44,179 bases of DNA from a virus (IMGVR_UViG_3300031645_000921:1-44179), one strand, 5' to 3'; positions 20,333-28,102 are shown, counted from the first letter of the stretch. Notes: a model not told the origin generated them from the letters alone. A program made the numbers and translations.

Positions 20333-20344
20333 TAATACTATGTT
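20333..20344 (-). promoter_or_regulatory. Putative late promoter, AACA-N6-TA motif
   Basis: AACATAGTATTA, 20 bases before the ATG at 20312; the sequence continues TAAACTTAAGGAG. Confidence 0.5.
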
Positions 20345-20374
20345 TAACTTAATATAAACTTTTAGAATACAAAA

Positions 20375-20396
20375 AAGAGATCACGAATGATCTCTT
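20375..20396 (-). terminator. Terminator of the recJ operon
   Basis: Stem AAGAGATCA / TGATCTCTT at the stop of the last operon gene, followed by T residues on the minus strand. Confidence 0.85.
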
Positions 20397-20640
20397 ACTT
20401 TAAAAAATATTTTTTAAGTTGTATATCTAAATCTTCTAAGGCTTCATTAGATGTAGAGCCTTCTCCTACAAAAAGCACTTCGCTATCATAATGATCATAT
20501 AAAGGCCTATATGAATATGAAACTATAGCTTCCCAAGTAAGTATTGGTGCTCCTATCTCTATTGAATTTTCTATACGCTCACTTTTAATTACAGCGGATA
20601 AACTAACATCTAAATTTTCATCATAATATCTATATTTCAT
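20395..20640 (-). CDS. Hypothetical protein, end of recJ operon
   Basis: An 81-aa acidic protein, probably alpha/beta (TWEAIVSYSYRPLYDHYD, then SNEALEDLDIQLKKYF). It begins 3 bases after the preceding stop and ends at the operon terminator. Function unknown. Confidence 0.65.
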   Translation of the reverse strand: MKYRYYDENLDVSLSAVIKSERIENSIEIGAPILTWEAIVSYSYRPLYDHYDSEVLFVGEGSTSNEALEDLDIQLKKYFLK

Positions 20641-20643
20641 TAT

Positions 20644-20922
20644 TTAGCCTATCCATATTAGAATCATATCATCTAACATTTCTTTAATATAACCTAGCTC
20701 TTTTCTTGGAGCCAGCACTAATTTGTTGTCTTCAGAAATCATTACAACAAATTTTGAAAATTGGTCGTCTCCATATTCTTTAATAGTCCAATTTTCATAG
20801 CCTTCTGGAGTATAAAAATCTAAGCCAAGACGGCCATCATATGCAAATACTCTTTCCGGAACTGCATTCATTCGGTCCTCAAAAAATTTTGAAACTTTTA
20901 ATACTTGTTCAGTTATTATCAT
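20644..20922 (-). CDS. Hypothetical protein in recJ operon
   Basis: A 92-aa protein (MIITEQVLKVSKFFEDR). Its ATG shares an A with the TAA of the FEN-like gene, so it is translationally coupled. It has an acidic mixed alpha/beta sequence with two Trp codons, both TGG. No family recognised; the operon suggests a DNA-metabolism link. Confidence 0.65.
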   Translation of the reverse strand: MIITEQVLKVSKFFEDRMNAVPERVFAYDGRLGLDFYTPEGYENWTIKEYGDDQFSKFVVMISEDNKLVLAPRKELGYIKEMLDDMILIWIG

Positions 20923-21977
20923 TATAATTCTCCTTTTAACAACATATCAATATGAATTGGAAAGTTCGTAAAGACCTTCGCGTCTAATTCTAAGAAATAA
21001 TTAGTACTGAATGTTTGTTTTGGTTTGTTAAATAGCACTGTTATATTTGCATTATTTGAATATAATACATCATCGCTGCGAATCATCTCAAAATTTTCTT
21101 TAATACTATTAAAATTATCATATAATAATTTCTCATATGTATTTTTTGTATCCAATACTTCCTTTACGACTGGAAACGTTAGATATTCAGTATTTATAAG
21201 TTTGTGTTCATCAAGAAGTCTTTCAACAGCTTTAATTGATCTAAAAGGACCAACACGTGGTAGTTCATTTAAACTATATCTTTTAGTTCCCATAATTGCT
21301 GAAACTAGTGATATTAACTTTGAGCTAATTGGTGTTTCTCGTTTATATAAAGTTTTAACTGCATTTTCTTCTATAAGAAGTGTAGAGTCATCACTTTTCA
21401 TATCAATTAAGAATGTGTGTTTGTTTATAAGTTGTGCCATGATCTCGTCACTTGATAGAATAAAAGTCATTTCATTTGTTGGAATTTTGTTTACTAAAAA
21501 TTTAGCAACTACAAATTCGTCAAATTGACTAGTATCTATAAATTGACAATTAGGCACTTTGTTTAGTATTTTCTCTGAAATCATGACAGCCTTTTTTACT
21601 AGGTCTATTTTTTTCAGTCTTGCTGGATCATTAAAATATTTTCTATAATATTCTTTTTTATAATCCGGGAATTTAGCTATCATAACTTTACATTCAGTAG
21701 AGCTATAAAGGAAAAAGAATGAACTATATTTTCCTTGTTTATAGAAATAATTTCTGTAATGAGATACAATACCAATGATGTCTGAAGATAACTCTTCGAT
21801 TGTTTCACTGTTTATATCTCGCTCATCTAAAATATCAGGGCGAAAAACCTTTCGGAGTATCTCCTTAAGGTCAACAACCACATTTACTGTATTAGCAAAA
21901 CGAATGTCTTTTAATTTCTCGTCTAATATAATATCTAAATAATCGTATCTTAATTTAATTTCTTTAAATATAATCAT
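20922..21977 (-). CDS. Possible PIN/FEN-like 5' nuclease
   Basis: A 351-aa protein. The layout recalls phage 5'-3' exonuclease/flap nucleases: a hydrophobic first strand ending in Asp (TVNVVVDLKE), a central NEMTFILSSDEIMAQLI segment like the PIN fold's ILSSDKD strand, then FLIDMKSDDSTLL, and a helical part with ELPRVGPFRSIKAVERLLDEH. The last looks like the helix-hairpin (H3TH) motif GVxGIGPKTA..LL of FEN enzymes. Several acidic positions are degenerate, so activity is uncertain. It lies between the SAP-repeat gene and the end of the recJ operon. The context of a single-strand exonuclease supports a flap or replication-repair role, but the call is tentative. Confidence 0.5.
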   Translation of the reverse strand: MIIFKEIKLRYDYLDIILDEKLKDIRFANTVNVVVDLKEILRKVFRPDILDERDINSETIEELSSDIIGIVSHYRNYFYKQGKYSSFFFLYSSTECKVMIAKFPDYKKEYYRKYFNDPARLKKIDLVKKAVMISEKILNKVPNCQFIDTSQFDEFVVAKFLVNKIPTNEMTFILSSDEIMAQLINKHTFLIDMKSDDSTLLIEENAVKTLYKRETPISSKLISLVSAIMGTKRYSLNELPRVGPFRSIKAVERLLDEHKLINTEYLTFPVVKEVLDTKNTYEKLLYDNFNSIKENFEMIRSDDVLYSNNANITVLFNKPKQTFSTNYFLELDAKVFTNFPIHIDMLLKGEL

Positions 21978-21979
21978 AA

Positions 21980-22765
21980 TTATTGAGTATCAAGTATCTT
22001 TTGTTTTAATACAACAATAGTGTCATGATAGTACACTCGCACGCTCCTTTTTTCTAGGATTTGTCTAAACTCAGATTTTTTCATAGTTTCTAATATTTCA
22101 ATAGTAAAGAAATCTTTGTTTAATTTTTGATGATTTAATAGCTTCGTTTTAAGCAATGCTATTTTATCTTTGTATGTGAACTGAATATCTCGCTCATTAA
22201 GAATTTCTTTTAAGTCATCTTTTTTCAATTTTTTAATTTCTTCTTCTGAGAAAACTACTTCTTTTGTAGCAGTTGAAATGCTAAAGTCTTTATCCGCTGC
22301 CGTAGCAAAGAACATACTTTCTTGTAAATTTGCATCCCATACCATTTTAAACTTTTTCTGTTTTTTCATAGTTTTATGTAATTTTTGAATCTCATCATAT
22401 TCTTTTAAATTTCGTACAAGTGGATTATCAATCACTCGATCCATAGATAATGAATCTTTATGATCAATAATAAATTTGTATGTTAACGGTTGAAATCTAG
22501 CAACTGAATACCAATTTAAATATTCAGCATACTTATTCATAAAAGCAATTGGTAACATTTGAAATGTACAAATATGTTCCCAATTTAAATAAGCCGGAAA
22601 TAACTCAGCTATTGATAAGTTAAATGCTGATGATTTAGATACCAATAGCCATTCATAATCTGTCATTTCATCTTTAAAGTCGCTAATATATGCTTCTAAA
22701 TTTCGTAGTGTTTTAATACTTTGGATATCATGTATCCGTATATAATTTTGAGTAATAGTATCCAT
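21980..22765 (-). CDS. Protein with two C-terminal SAP-like helix-extended-helix motifs
   Basis: A 261-aa protein. The C-terminal 90 residues hold two similar units, KKLKKDDLKEILNERDIQ (about 176-193) and ETMKKSEFRQILEKRSVR (about 225-242), each continuing to a second helix with KIALLKTKLL or TIVVLKQKIL. This is the pattern of the SAP/HeH DNA-binding motif. The N-terminal half has repeated W-E/Y-hydrophobic-F units (YLNWEHICTFQMLPIAFMNK, YLNWYSVARFQPLTYKFI) seen in some giant-virus and jumbo-phage repeat proteins. It shares one base with the recJ stop, so it is coupled to it and is probably a DNA-binding partner in the same pathway. Confidence 0.65.
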   Translation of the reverse strand: MDTITQNYIRIHDIQSIKTLRNLEAYISDFKDEMTDYEWLLVSKSSAFNLSIAELFPAYLNWEHICTFQMLPIAFMNKYAEYLNWYSVARFQPLTYKFIIDHKDSLSMDRVIDNPLVRNLKEYDEIQKLHKTMKKQKKFKMVWDANLQESMFFATAADKDFSISTATKEVVFSEEEIKKLKKDDLKEILNERDIQFTYKDKIALLKTKLLNHQKLNKDFFTIEILETMKKSEFRQILEKRSVRVYYHDTIVVLKQKILDTQ

Positions 22766-24441
22766 TAGAGTACTTCTAACTCTTCAATTTTAAATTGATC
22801 CGATACACAACTGTCAGTCATTGCTGTGAAAATTATTTTAATTTGTGTACCATTTTCTGGAAGATTGTCCTTATAAATAAACGTTCTAAAAGGTCTACCA
22901 TCAATAAATAGTTGACGGCTGTTTTCATCATATTTTGTAATAGTTCCTGTATATTGGAATTTAAGTTTTCTAAAATTCTTTCCAAATGGAAGCAATGCAT
23001 AATGTGCATCGAAAATTTCTTTTTCTAAATTGTCTTCAAATACAAAAACATTTTCATCAATATCTTTTGAATAATCAATATAATCTTGGCTGAAGTGTTC
23101 TTTAAGAAGTTCAATGTCTTCGGTTTTACCAACACGAATACCAATAGCTCCGTCATGTCCGCCACCACTAACTGATGATTCCGGATTATTTTTTAAGAAT
23201 CTATTTAGTCCGTCATACAATGAGTACCCTGGTACTGAACGACAAGAAAATGATAAATTCTTATTCTTTTCAGTTCCTACAAATGCTGGTTTTTGTTCTT
23301 GATCCGAAATTCTATTCGCTACAAGACCAATTAAACCTCCGATTGGATATTCATATTTGTCAGCACTAATAATTATAAACCCAATGTTTTCTTCTGGGTT
23401 TGGAATGTGTTCTTTGAAAATATCTCGTGTTTTTTCTTGTCTTTCACGATTAATTTCTCTGTATCCATTAATATATTGACCGTATGTAGGTGATCCAATA
23501 ATATCTGAAACAATACTTTCAGTTTCACCAGTTACTCGTCCACTTGCATTGATTGTTGGTCCTACATAATAACCGAACGTATCTTCAGTTATATAAAGAT
23601 TTTCGTCCTTAAGTAGCCAACTCCCAACTCCAAATCCAGCTAAGAATTTAAGAGTTCTACCTTTCCAAATGTTTTTATTTTTATAATAATTTACATTATC
23701 TAAAACATATTTTAATAATGCTCTATTCTCACCAATTAAGGGCATAACATCTGAAATTGTTGCAACTGCTGCAAATAAAGCAGCGTCTTTTAATACATAT
23801 TCATTTTCTTTTATGCTTGTATCAAGCAATATATTTCCTAATTTTAAAGCTACCATAGCTCCACAAATGTGTTCCATCTTATCTGTAAGATGTGGATTAA
23901 TTATTACATCTGCATTAGGCATATTTTCTAAATCAGGAATATGATGGTCTGTTATAAGCACATCTAATCCTTTTTCTTTTGCATATGATACAACATCTGT
24001 TGCTGTAATTCCATTATCAACAGTTATAATTACTTCAGTACCTAGTGTTAAGGCTCTATCAACATGTTTTTTCTTAATTCCATAACCATCTGTTAAGCGA
24101 TCTGGAATAATATAGTCGCATTGTGCAACGCCATATTGCTCTAAAATAATTTTCATGGCAGTTGTTGCCATAATTCCATCAGCATCATAATCTCCAATTA
24201 TACAATAATGAGAGCCCTTATGTTGTTGAATATATTCTACAAACTTATCTTGATTTCCAATACCAGTAATTTCTGAATTTAAAAACTTAGCCAACCAACT
24301 TTTTCTGTATAAATCAGAAAAGTCCTCCAATATTTCTTGTGGAGTGTTGAACCCATTTTCTCTAAAAATAACAGACTCTACTAGATTAAAACCTTCAATT
24401 AATTCATAGTCATCTAATCTTTTTTCTACGTATTTTTTCAT
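22765..24441 (-). CDS. recJ: RecJ-like single-strand DNA 5'-3' exonuclease (DHH family)
   Basis: A 558-aa protein, the usual length for the RecJ core. DHH phosphoesterase motifs are in order: DYDADG (84-89), TVDNGI (140-145), TDHH (164-167), then the C-terminal DHHA1 motif GGGHDGAIG (426-434) and an OB-like end domain. The Asp and His residues bind two metal ions, and the enzyme degrades single-stranded DNA from 5' ends in recombination and mismatch repair. It is the first gene of a five-gene operon with the SAP-repeat protein and the FEN-like protein. The start follows AGGAGG and an AACA-N6-TA motif. Its Trp codons are all TGG. Confidence 0.92.
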   Translation of the reverse strand: MKKYVEKRLDDYELIEGFNLVESVIFRENGFNTPQEILEDFSDLYRKSWLAKFLNSEITGIGNQDKFVEYIQQHKGSHYCIIGDYDADGIMATTAMKIILEQYGVAQCDYIIPDRLTDGYGIKKKHVDRALTLGTEVIITVDNGITATDVVSYAKEKGLDVLITDHHIPDLENMPNADVIINPHLTDKMEHICGAMVALKLGNILLDTSIKENEYVLKDAALFAAVATISDVMPLIGENRALLKYVLDNVNYYKNKNIWKGRTLKFLAGFGVGSWLLKDENLYITEDTFGYYVGPTINASGRVTGETESIVSDIIGSPTYGQYINGYREINRERQEKTRDIFKEHIPNPEENIGFIIISADKYEYPIGGLIGLVANRISDQEQKPAFVGTEKNKNLSFSCRSVPGYSLYDGLNRFLKNNPESSVSGGGHDGAIGIRVGKTEDIELLKEHFSQDYIDYSKDIDENVFVFEDNLEKEIFDAHYALLPFGKNFRKLKFQYTGTITKYDENSRQLFIDGRPFRTFIYKDNLPENGTQIKIIFTAMTDSCVSDQFKIEELEVL

Positions 24442-24453
24442 CGTGTTTCCTCC

Positions 24454-24465
24454 TATTTTATTGTT
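24454..24465 (-). promoter_or_regulatory. Putative promoter of the recJ operon, AACA-N6-TA motif
   Basis: AACAATAAAATA followed directly by GGAGG, 13 bases before the ATG at 24441. Confidence 0.5.
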
Positions 24466-24477
24466 ACTACTAACTCC

Positions 24478-24969
24478 CTATTTTCGTAGTCGCAATAATA
24501 ATTTAAGCTCGTCACTTTGATTTTCTGGTAAAGCCCATGGATTGAGTTCAGTATTAATATAATCAAGAATACTCGTTTTCCAATATCCCGTAGTATTTAG
24601 TTTTTCAAATATTAAAATATTTTCTATAAAAAACAGTTCATTTAATTTTTGAGTTTCTAAAAGTTTTGACCAAAATGATGTAATATAGCTATTACCATCT
24701 TGATCGTAAGTATAACTAGATATTTTATTTTTAGGATCTAAGTATACTTCAATAATTTTATTTAGAGTTTTTTCTGTATGACATTCATTATTTAATAAAG
24801 CGTTTAAAATTTCAATTTTGCCATGATTGTATTTTTGGTTATTCACTATTTTTTGAACATGTGCTGTATAAAAACTTTGAGGTAGTTTCTTATAATTTTT
24901 TAATACAAATAGATAACCCTTTGTTTTTATATCTTTACTTAAATGTTTCCTTTTCGATCTTTTGTTCAT
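24478..24969 (-). CDS. Basic hypothetical protein
   Basis: A 163-aa protein with a very basic N-terminus (MNKRSKRKHLSKDIKTK) and a helical body containing FWSKLLETQKLNELFF. It is flanked by its own AACA-N6-TA motif, an AGAGGAGG ribosome site and the next promoter. No recognised family; nucleic-acid binding is possible from the charge. Confidence 0.65.
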   Translation of the reverse strand: MNKRSKRKHLSKDIKTKGYLFVLKNYKKLPQSFYTAHVQKIVNNQKYNHGKIEILNALLNNECHTEKTLNKIIEVYLDPKNKISSYTYDQDGNSYITSFWSKLLETQKLNELFFIENILIFEKLNTTGYWKTSILDYINTELNPWALPENQSDELKLLLRLRK

Positions 24970-24983
24970 AATCGTACCTCCTC

Positions 24984-24995
24984 TAAAAAATTGTT
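24984..24995 (-). promoter_or_regulatory. Putative late promoter, AACA-N6-TA motif
   Basis: AACAATTTTTTA followed by GAGGAGG, 15 bases before the ATG at 24969. Confidence 0.45.
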
Positions 24996-25018
24996 AATTT
25001 GAGTTTTTACTATTAAAA

Positions 25019-25047
25019 AAATAGAGAGGGTTAAACCTCTCTATTTT
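25019..25047 (-). terminator. Terminator of the gap-189 aa unit
   Basis: Stem AATAGAGAGG / CCTCTCTATT with a GTTAAA loop, with A and T runs on either side, ahead of the stop at 25052. Confidence 0.85.
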
Positions 25048-25051
25048 TATT

Positions 25052-25621
25052 TTATTTTAAATATTCATCCATTACTGTTCCTAAACGTTCTAGTTGAGCT
25101 GTAGCAAGTACAGTGTACGTAATGAAGCGTTCTGGGTGTTTTGTAAATTTAATAATTTCCTTTACATCTTTTTTAGGAAATTTAGTCCAATCGAAAATCT
25201 TATGGTTTAGTAGTTTCCCAGTGATTGTTAGTTCTTCAAGCCATTTGTAATATTGAGCTCTAGAAACATCATATTTCGTTAGTACTTCATAAACTTTAGC
25301 TGGTGTATTCTTAACTTCAAGAATAACTTTAGCCGCGGTTTTAAAGTATACGCGTCTACATGATTGTGGTAATTTTGTTTTTTGCCAGTTTTTAGCATAC
25401 GCTCTCGTTTCATCAGTTAATAAACCTACATAACTTCCTGTTTTAAAACGTTTACTAAATCTGTCATTCTTAATATCTAATTGTGAATAATTTTTCCAAG
25501 CTCTTTTAGCTTTCCCTATTTTTACTCCTAATCTTTCAGCTTCTGCTGCAATCATCTTTGGAGTAATTTTTTTAACTTTACTTGTTGCAAGAACATAAAC
25601 TAATTCTTCTAATTTATTCAT
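25052..25621 (-). CDS. Hypothetical basic protein with HTH-like segment, coupled to gap
   Basis: A 189-aa Lys-rich protein. The segment TPAKVYEVLTKYDVSRAQYYKWLEEL looks like a helix-turn-helix, and MIAAEAERLGVKIGKAKRAWK near residue 23 is a second possible one. Its ATG lies inside the last codons of the GAPDH gene (8-base overlap), so the two are translated together. This pairing is odd and may mean the protein modulates the host or phage program in which GAPDH acts. No family recognised. Confidence 0.65.
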   Translation of the reverse strand: MNKLEELVYVLATSKVKKITPKMIAAEAERLGVKIGKAKRAWKNYSQLDIKNDRFSKRFKTGSYVGLLTDETRAYAKNWQKTKLPQSCRRVYFKTAAKVILEVKNTPAKVYEVLTKYDVSRAQYYKWLEELTITGKLLNHKIFDWTKFPKKDVKEIIKFTKHPERFITYTVLATAQLERLGTVMDEYLK

Positions 25622-26648
25622 TAGTTCCTCCTATTTTATTTTTATTTATTAAGTATTCAGCGGTTCTAATCATTTGTGCAGTATAACTCATTTCGTTATC
25701 ATACCATGCAATGATTTTATATAATTTCTTTCCATCGACTTCGATTTCTCTAGTCATCAATGAATCGAACATTGTACCATGAGTATCACCAATAATATCG
25801 CTAGATACGATTGGATCTACAGTGTATCCTAATGTGTCAGATTTAGATGCTTTCATTGCAGCATTAATCATTGCCACACTTGGATTTGTTTCTAATTCTA
25901 CAACTAAATCAATCATTGATCCAGTTGGATTTGGAACTCTAACAGCAATTCCATCTAATTTGCCTTGTAATTGTGGTAAAACTAAGCCTACAGCACTAGC
26001 AGCACCTGTACTTGTTGGAATAATATTTGCTCCTGCAGCTCTACCTCGTCTCGCATTGATTCCCTTCTTATGAGGTTTATCTAATACAACTTGGTCATTA
26101 GTGTAAGAGTGAATTGTAGTTATAAAACCTTTAACGATGCCAAAGGCTTTATCTAAAACATTAGCAATTGGAGCTAAACAATTAGTCGTGCAACTTGCAC
26201 AGCTAATAACAGTTTCAGTTCCATCAAGTATTTCGTGATTGACACCAAATACAATTGTTTTCATATCACCTTTTGCGGGTGCATTGATAATTACTTTCTT
26301 TGCTCCTGCTCTAATATGTTTTTCAGATAATTCTCTACTTGCAAAGAATCCAGTACATTCAAATACTACATCAATGTCAAGTTCTTTCCAAGGTAATGTT
26401 TCAGGATCTCTTTGAGCGTAAATCTTAATTCTTCTACCTTCAACAATTAAGTAATCGTCTTCAGTTGAAATTTGATCTACTTTATAACGACCTTGAGTGG
26501 TATCATATTTTAATAAATGTGCTAATTCTTTTGGATTGGATAAATCATTGATTGCTACAACCTCAAATTTATCATTGTCGTGCATAAGTCTATATGCTAA
26601 TCTCCCAATACGACCAAAACCATTAATTGCTATTCTTACTTTATTCAT
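25614..26648 (-). CDS. gap: Glyceraldehyde-3-phosphate dehydrogenase (NAD-dependent, glycolytic type)
   Basis: A 344-aa full-length, apparently intact enzyme. The Rossmann motif is NGFGRIGR (9-16), with Asp35 after the second strand, which favours NAD over NADP. The active site is ASCTTNC (151-157, catalytic C153), His180 lies in TIHSYTNDQ, and phosphate-site segments PTSTGAA and RVPNPTGS and the closing WYDNEMSY are present. It converts glyceraldehyde-3-phosphate, phosphate and NAD+ to 1,3-bisphosphoglycerate and NADH. It is preceded by AGGAGG but not by the AACA-N6-TA motif of its neighbours. It is followed without a gap by the 189-aa gene. GAPDH is rare in phages; transfer from a bacterial host is likely, but codon use (TGG Trp, AT-rich) now resembles the neighbours. 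Confidence 0.95.
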   Translation of the reverse strand: MNKVRIAINGFGRIGRLAYRLMHDNDKFEVVAINDLSNPKELAHLLKYDTTQGRYKVDQISTEDDYLIVEGRRIKIYAQRDPETLPWKELDIDVVFECTGFFASRELSEKHIRAGAKKVIINAPAKGDMKTIVFGVNHEILDGTETVISCASCTTNCLAPIANVLDKAFGIVKGFITTIHSYTNDQVVLDKPHKKGINARRGRAAGANIIPTSTGAASAVGLVLPQLQGKLDGIAVRVPNPTGSMIDLVVELETNPSVAMINAAMKASKSDTLGYTVDPIVSSDIIGDTHGTMFDSLMTREIEVDGKKLYKIIAWYDNEMSYTAQMIRTAEYLINKNKIGGTNE

Positions 26649-26736
26649 TATAATTCCTCCTCTTTCTTATTTACAAATCTATCATAAAATATATAAACTC
26701 AAATCCTTCATCTTAGCCCTCTTTTTTTAATAAAGT

Positions 26737-27087
26737 CTAATCTACTGAATCTTTATATAAATATATTTTTCTATCGTACTCAAATATAAAATTATTATCT
26801 CCATCTAAAAATAACCATTCTGCATCATTATACAATAATGTATTTGCTAATGCTAAGTCTCCAGTATAGTCATTACCTGCGTTTTCATCTTCGCCCTCTA
26901 TTATTAATGTATATATTGGATATGTTTTTAGAAGTGTTCCATTTTCTGTTAATGTAGTAACTATATCATCAAACGTATAATCTTCATCAAATACTTGTAC
27001 TAATATATCATATGACACATCTTTTGGTGTTTCACAAACATCAAATTTCATAGTAATATCTTTAAATTGTACATCTATTTTTTTCAT
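26737..27087 (-). CDS. Small acidic hypothetical protein
   Basis: A 116-aa, strongly acidic protein (DEDYTFDDIVTTL, EGEDENAGNDY), probably alpha/beta, with one TGG Trp. Its ATG lies within a 22-codon upstream reading frame (27062-27130) that has its own ribosome site, so it may be controlled by coupling. No recognised family. No terminator is visible between it and GAPDH, so read-through into gap is possible. Confidence 0.65.
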   Translation of the reverse strand: MKKIDVQFKDITMKFDVCETPKDVSYDILVQVFDEDYTFDDIVTTLTENGTLLKTYPIYTLIIEGEDENAGNDYTGDLALANTLLYNDAEWLFLDGDNNFIFEYDRKIYLYKDSVD

Positions 27088-27130
27088 AGTTCCCCCTTTT
27101 ATTTATCTTTTTAAGTAATAATTTAGCCAT
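27062..27130 (-). CDS. Putative 22-aa leader peptide
   Basis: ATG at 27130 after a GAGGTAATATT ribosome site encodes MAKLLLKKINKRGNYEKNRC plus two residues and ends in TAA inside the next gene. It is the first start after the promoter-like element at 27148. It may couple or regulate translation of the 116-aa gene. Confidence 0.4.
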   Translation of the reverse strand: MAKLLLKKINKRGNYEKNRCTI

Positions 27131-27147
27131 AATATTACCTCACTTTC

Positions 27148-27162
27148 CATATTTATAATATA
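27148..27162 (-). promoter_or_regulatory. Second promoter-like motif, TATATTATAAATATG
   Basis: Identical over 15 bases to 27755-27769 before the hibernation factor gene. It lies 18 bases before the leader start. A shortened version occurs at 41901-41910. Confidence 0.45.
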
Positions 27163-27176
27163 TGCTTAAAAAAAAA

Positions 27177-27197
27177 GATAAACCAAAAAGGTTTATC
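27177..27197 (-). terminator. Terminator of the hibernation factor gene
   Basis: Stem GATAAACC / GGTTTATC with an AAAAA loop overlaps the stop; a long T run follows on the minus strand. Confidence 0.8.
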
Positions 27198-27723
27198 CTT
27201 GTTCTGTTTCTATAGTTTTTAATAATCCATAATTTCCATCATGGCGTTTATACACAACAGACATTAGATCATTTTCTCTATCTTTGAATATAAAGAATGA
27301 GTGCCCTAGAAGTTCCATTTCTTCAATAGCTTCTTCTCGTGTAATAGTTTCAGTAGGCACTACTTTTTCTCTAACAATATAACCCACTTCTTCTTCAGAA
27401 GAATAATCTTCTTCAATTGGTAATAGATTGACTGCTGAGAAATGTGTTTTATTTTTATGCTTTAAGCCTTTGTATCTTTCAAGTTGTCGTTGTAGTTGAT
27501 CAACAATTTCGTCAACAGCACTATAATAATCTTTATTTATTACAGATGCTCTGATTTTACTTGATAACATAACTTCTAATTTCTTTTGATATCCTTCTTT
27601 TTTTAATGTTACTTGTCCATCTAACTCATTAAAATAATGTGAAAGACTACTTACTTTGTCCATGAAATACTCTTTCATTGGTTTTGTGAATTTAAGAGCT
27701 TTAGTACTTGCAAAAAATTTCAT
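27193..27723 (-). CDS. hpf: Long-form ribosome hibernation promoting factor (HPF)
   Basis: A 176-aa protein with both domains of long HPF. The N-terminal S30AE/YfiA domain (about 1-95) has a basic helix VDQLQRQLERYKGLKHKNK that binds the decoding region of 16S rRNA. A linker leads to the C-terminal dimerisation domain (about 120-172) with IVREK, EAIEEMELLGHSFFIFKD and VVYKRHDGNYGLL, nearly the bacterial signature. Long HPF joins two 70S ribosomes into inactive 100S dimers. It is preceded by AGGAGG and the TATATTATAAATATG motif and ends in its own terminator, so it is a single-gene unit. A phage copy could idle host ribosomes or protect them during infection; that is inference. Confidence 0.92.
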   Translation of the reverse strand: MKFFASTKALKFTKPMKEYFMDKVSSLSHYFNELDGQVTLKKEGYQKKLEVMLSSKIRASVINKDYYSAVDEIVDQLQRQLERYKGLKHKNKTHFSAVNLLPIEEDYSSEEEVGYIVREKVVPTETITREEAIEEMELLGHSFFIFKDRENDLMSVVYKRHDGNYGLLKTIETEQG

Positions 27724-27754
27724 ATTAGCCTCCTATTAAGATATATTAGTGGTT

Positions 27755-27769
27755 CATATTTATAATATA
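27755..27769 (-). promoter_or_regulatory. Second promoter-like motif before hpf
   Basis: TATATTATAAATATG, identical to 27148-27162, lies 32 bases before the hpf ATG. Confidence 0.45.
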
Positions 27770-27774
27770 TAATT

Positions 27775-27819
27775 AAAAGCATATTTACCCCCGTTTCATA
27801 GGTAGGCAAATATGCTTTT
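27775..27819 (-). terminator. Terminator of the thioredoxin-like gene
   Basis: A 12-bp stem AAAAGCATATTT / AAATATGCTTTT with a C/G-rich loop, 14 bases after the stop. Confidence 0.75.
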
Positions 27820-27832
27820 ATCATCTTCTTTC

Positions 27833-28102
27833 TTAGTTATCTAACCATTCATCGTAAGCTTTTTTTCGTTTAAGTCCTATAAATACATCTATATTTCCAT
27901 TGTCATCTTCTTTTACAAAAGATGGATATGCACTAATACCATAGCTCATAGCTAAAATATCAGCGTCGTCGTCACCAGCTCCAACATAATACTCAGTAAC
28001 TTTCATTTCTGGTCGTGATGTTGTTAGATATTGTATTACACCAGCAGACATTTTACATGGTCCGCAATCTAGTTTTTTAAATACGTTTAATGTTGTAATC
28101 AT
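27833..28102 (-). CDS. Thioredoxin/glutaredoxin-like protein, CGPC active site
   Basis: An 89-aa protein starting MITTLNVFKKLDCGPCKMSA. The redox pair is C13-C16 in the classic thioredoxin order CGPC; a cis-Pro is in ISAYPSFVKEDD. The length fits a minimal thioredoxin fold of the phage NrdH/NrdC type. It lies just downstream of the ribonucleotide reductase gene (with an endonuclease gene between), so it is the probable electron donor that reduces the reductase. The start follows GGAAAGG. Confidence 0.82.
   Translation of the reverse strand: MITTLNVFKKLDCGPCKMSAGVIQYLTTSRPEMKVTEYYVGAGDDDADILAMSYGISAYPSFVKEDDNGNIDVFIGLKRKKAYDEWLDN

Noticed and set aside
21025-21528. Plus-strand ORF of 167 codons
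   Set aside because: It is an antisense shadow of the FEN-like gene, Ser/Phe-rich with no ribosome site; the same applies to the other opposite-strand frames in this window.
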